From contig CAZWDO010000025.1 in the NCBI GenBank assembly GCA_964632485.1, positions 28,236 through 51,033 on the forward strand: 22,798 nucleotides of DNA, given 5' to 3'. The stretch is from CAZWDO01 sp964632485 [NCBI: uncultured bacterium]. GTDB taxonomy: Bacteria; JAGOEH01. Below are positions 22,744-22,798 of the stretch, in pieces. The notes beneath the pieces were generated by a model that made no database searches, had not been told where the DNA came from, and worked only from the letters and a program-made list of their open reading frames with translations. How positions within the stretch are numbered: position 1 is the stretch's first letter; each line of letters begins with the position of its first letter. The position numbers were made by a program, and so were the translations under genes.

Positions 22744-22798
22744 ATGGCGAAGGAAAAATTTTCGCGGACAAAACCGCATGTGAATATAGGAACGATCG
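22744..22798 (+). CDS. tuf: Elongation factor Tu, 3'-truncated by the window end
   Basis: Only the first 18 codons are present, starting MAKEKFSRTKPHVNIGTI, which is the highly conserved EF-Tu N terminus leading into the G1 loop. EF-Tu delivers aminoacyl-tRNA to the ribosome using GTP. AAGGAG at 22731-22736 is 7 bases before the ATG. It follows the Thr-Tyr-Gly-Thr tRNA cluster with no terminator, so the tRNAs and tuf are probably one transcript, as in the tufB operon of E. coli. Confidence 0.97.
   Translation, partial: MAKEKFSRTKPHVNIGTI

Noticed and set aside
1-22798. CRISPR array, insertion sequence, phage, toxin-antitoxin or defence island
   Set aside because: No regular short repeats, transposase, integrase or paired small toxin genes are visible. 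Every sizeable frame is explained by secretion, polysaccharide, amino acid, NAD or translation functions.

Overview
The window looks like chromosomal DNA from a bacterium of the FCB group outside the classical Bacteroidota: a Marinimicrobia, KSB1, Calditrichota or Ignavibacteria-like lineage. The main reason is that the first two proteins end in type IX secretion (T9SS) sorting domains. One of these has the Asn-Tyr-Pro-Asn-Pro-Phe-Asn-Pro-Thr-Thr form that is common in those phyla. Promoters that can be recognised are of the TTGACT/TATTAT type, not the Bacteroidota TTTG type. The phylum is an inference; no rRNA is present.

Layout. (1) 1-4837: two large secreted proteins. The first is a 5'-truncated repeat/beta-propeller-like protein. 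The second is a phosphodiester-glycosidase (NAGPA family) protein with Ig-like and carbohydrate-binding-like regions. (2) 5060-14685, plus strand: glutamine-dependent NAD synthetase, then a surface-polysaccharide assembly operon. It holds a flippase, an outer-membrane export protein, a chain-length/co-polymerase protein, a polymerase, and a dehydrogenase / acetyltransferase / aminotransferase trio that should build an acetamido sugar nucleotide. (3) 14731-19834, minus strand, convergent with (2): five tightly overlapping genes (FemAB-like acyltransferase, polysaccharide deacetylase, two GT4 and one GT2 glycosyltransferase). They probably build and modify the repeat unit of the same polymer. 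(4) 20093-22209: ilvB and ilvN, the two acetolactate synthase subunits, behind a structured leader. (5) 22295-22798: tRNA-Thr(TGT), tRNA-Tyr(GTA), tRNA-Gly(TCC), tRNA-Thr(GGT), then the start of tuf. This is the same order as thrU-tyrU-glyT-thrT-tufB in E. coli.

Taken together, the centre is a Wzx/Wzy-type polysaccharide locus split into two convergent operons between housekeeping genes. The minus strand makes and decorates the lipid-linked unit, while the plus strand supplies an amino sugar, flips, polymerises and exports. No initiating phosphoglycosyl transferase and no tyrosine kinase partner is present, so these must be encoded elsewhere. The upstream T9SS-secreted phosphodiester glycosidase could act on cell-surface glycans, but that link rests on proximity only.

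I saw no CRISPR array, insertion sequence, phage gene or obvious defence system. The most unusual signals are a Leu in place of the usual substrate-channel Trp in IlvB together with a short C terminus, a multi-hairpin leader in front of ilvB, several non-canonical positions in three of the four tRNAs, and a probable leaderless transcript for the minus-strand operon.
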